Assembly (NCBI GenBank): GCA_022885665.1
Contig: JAGQDJ010000169.1
Location: forward strand, 62,001 to 126,000
Reading direction: 5' to 3'
Origin: Triops longicaudatus
Lineage: Eukaryota > Arthropoda > Branchiopoda > Notostraca > Triopsidae
Length of the DNA stretch: 64,000 nucleotides
Positions 61,688 through 64,000 of this stretch are shown piece by piece; position 1 is the first letter of the stretch; every line of letters starts with the position of its first letter. A model generated the notes under the pieces. The model saw only the letters and a program-made list of their open reading frames with translations. It made no database searches and was not told the origin of the DNA. Both the position numbers and the translations under genes were made by a program.

Positions 61688-64000
61688 CATATTCTTTAGT
61701 TTGTTACTTTTTACATAAAAGTCACCTAATGCTAGCAAACATTTCAGGAACTGAATAAAAAGAACGGGAGCTTGAGGAACAAAAGCTTAACGTTACAACA
61801 AGCCTGAAACGAACGTTAGTGCAATGCACTGGAGTACAGGAATCGTTTATGGCTTCGTTTCATCAAAACATGAAGCGTATAAATAACGTAAAAGGACCAT
61901 TCATACAAAGTGAATAGTAAAAGCATATATAGGGTGTTCTGGGGTTTCACCCCAGTAGCTTATCAAATCCTCATATCCCAAGCTGGGATTCGTGTACACA
62001 CCAAACGGGTATCACAATAGCGCAGCCAACGTAGGGCCCAAAATCGTGACGTTTTATGTTTCCCTCTCTTGTCTCACGATGGCACATCAACTTTTTTCCT
62101 TTATTCTTACGGCCGGGTTGGCTAACATCACACTTTCTTCTCTCTCTTTCTCCCTTGTCATGTTTCTCTTCTTTTCCGTATTATCTCTCACACAAAGACA
62201 CCTTAAACGCTGACTAAAACGACGTAAAATGGCTACTATGGCTCTTCTTTTGCCTTCTCCCTTTCCCTCCCTTGGCTGCTTTTTTCATATGACCAACTCA
62301 AATACATTCAATACATCGCTTCACTTTTTGGCCTGCTGGGATGTAATATTCGCCCAAAAGCTTCGATATGCAGCTTTTACACTAACACCATCATAAGAAA
62401 CATTGCAACTCATACTTTTGCGAGTGTCGCAATGCAATGGTAATGCATACAAGACATCCATATGCACATAGAGAAAGTGAGAAAGGTAAGAGACCAACGA
62501 ATGACTTTTTTTTTGTCCTGAGCACGATACCATTACCCGTAGAACACGTTAGCTCTCCAGCTTATACGGCATATTGCATTCCTGGGCTGATAAGAAACCA
62601 ATTACGCACGCTGGCGTTTCATATTTGCTCAGGACCCCTGTATCGGACCCATTAATCGGTTGGCGAATGGAATAGGAAGAGCGGATAAAGGAGTACGCAG
62701 CTTAAAACTCTCTCACTGTCTTATTCTCTCTTGAGCGCTATCCATAAAACTCCTATTGCTTTTTGTTTATCTTGCCTATTCCTAATGCAAGCGGCTCGGT
62801 GTACATAAATGCACTACACTGTCCTTGTCTTACAACAAAAATGGTAGCTCTTCCTCCCTTTAACCACCATGTAGTATGCACGTTACTCTCCCCAAAGCTC
62901 ATACCGAACTGACTTAAAAACCTTCCCCTTCTTTTTGCTTCATTAAAGGGTACCAAACCGCGTGCCCGTAAATAGGGAAATGCACTGCACTGTACTTCCC
63001 GCGTCCTTCCGTATATGATCCCCTTTCTAGCTTCTGGATTCCATGACAACAGACACCCTACATAACCTTGCAAAGGATCCTTCCCCATTGGCCGTCCCTG
63101 GGGGTGAGTTATGGCGTTCTATTGACTTCTACTCATTTCTCTGATTTTAATTAACCTTTCCAACGCATTAAGACAGGTTGCTCACTAAGTGGTTTGCAAG
63201 GGTGGAATCGCACAAAGCTCGATATTAATTCGCAATTAGTAATGCACGCATGTAATAACTACTACCCCTAAAAACAAGATTTATTGCTAGTCTGGAATCC
63301 ATTTCAAAGGAGTGAATTGCGTTGGACATCGCTATATATTCCGCGTTTATTATAGAAAAGTTTGTAGAACAAGGCAAACAGAAAGAAAGAATCCAATGAG
63401 AAAAAAAGACGGGAGAGACAAGTCAGTCATGTGGGAGTGGTTCAAGCAATTAAGAGAGAAGAAGAGATATGAACGAGAAGCGTGCAGAAGAAACGAGGTT
63501 CATTAGCATGCACCGATTGCTACTACGGCTTTATTTTCGCTAACGAGCGAGACAAAGATGGAAAATAGACAAGTACTGTCATGTGCTAACTTACACTACG
63601 GGAGATGGTAACTTGTGTCAATTGAAACTAACTACACGAATACTACTACTGGGAAATAATCCGCCATAATTTCCATGTTTCCATCATTGGGGGACAAAGT
63701 TATATGGCATGCTCAAAGGCAAGTTGTTGGGACTTTAAAGGGTTTAGAGCGAGTTAGTGTCCTGATGTTGATGGCCATAATCATCAGCTTAAGCGTCCCG
63801 GAATGGCAATAAAACTGGAGAGCGAAAGAGAAACCTCGTTACCGATATACAACTCGACCAAAGTTAAGGGGGCTGACCGAGTCCCCAGCCATATGACGAG
63901 GCAGACCTGCTTGCGTGTGATCATTCCACTAATGGACCACGTCCATCCATCCAAGTTTCTGCACCTGCCGACTCAGCTCTTCAAAGTCTAAGTCCTCTTA

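Larger units (their letters stand above)
60947..64000. other. Upstream territory of the LIM-only gene, part 6
   Basis: Non-coding by inspection and rich in short direct repeats (listed separately). No gene recognised up to the window end. Confidence 0.4.

Noticed and set aside
1..64000. CRISPR arrays, operons, ribosome binding sites, rRNA genes
   Set aside because: The window is eukaryotic with spliced genes; no such arrays, rRNA or bacterial signals were seen.

Overview
The window is nuclear DNA of an arthropod. The evidence is an arthropod-type voltage-gated sodium channel (para family), a Beadex-type LIM-only gene, and spliced genes packed 250-350 bp apart with many introns of only about 55-75 bp. 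A compact crustacean genome of the water-flea (Daphnia) type fits best. That assignment is inference; no species marker was seen.

Layout. Positions 1-4688 (+) hold the 3' part of the sodium channel gene, from the start of domain III to the stop codon, including two mutually exclusive 123-bp exons for the domain III S3-S4 region. Positions 4689-9869 are a long 3' UTR or spacer with a likely solo/truncated LTR-retrotransposon remnant (LTR 7424-7787 plus primer-binding site). USP3, a histone H2A/H2B-type deubiquitinase, is complete at 9870-12262 (+) and lies tail-to-tail with an intronless TCEANC2 homologue at 12516-13148 (-). A 170-bp hAT-type MITE with perfect 8-bp target duplications sits at 13835-14004. 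An 18-exon tandem coronin (coronin-7/POD-1) lies at 14995-20246 (-). It is divergent from the small GTPase gene RABL2 (20604-21554, +), and the two share a promoter region of about 360 bp. RABL2 converges on a LIM-only transcription cofactor gene (Beadex/LMO) whose recognisable exons run from 27366 down to 22630 (-).

From 27367 to 64000 no exon with recognisable homology was found. This 36.6-kb gene-poor stretch lies upstream of Beadex and contrasts sharply with the dense left part. It contains microsatellites, one TIR-bounded element (50292-51735) and a second copy of its terminus (31292-31313), a perfect 33-bp palindrome, short tandem repeats near 61 kb, and one 244-codon ORF that is probably fortuitous. 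The best interpretation is the upstream cis-regulatory and 5'-exon territory of Beadex; that is inference.

The genes do not form a pathway. They are independent conserved loci: a neuronal Na+ channel, a chromatin deubiquitinase, an elongation-factor-like protein, a Golgi/actin coronin, a ciliary GTPase and a developmental LIM cofactor. No clear novel system was found. The most informative items are the alternative exons, the hAT MITE, the TIR element, the 56-bp inverted repeat inside the Beadex intron, and the Beadex upstream desert.
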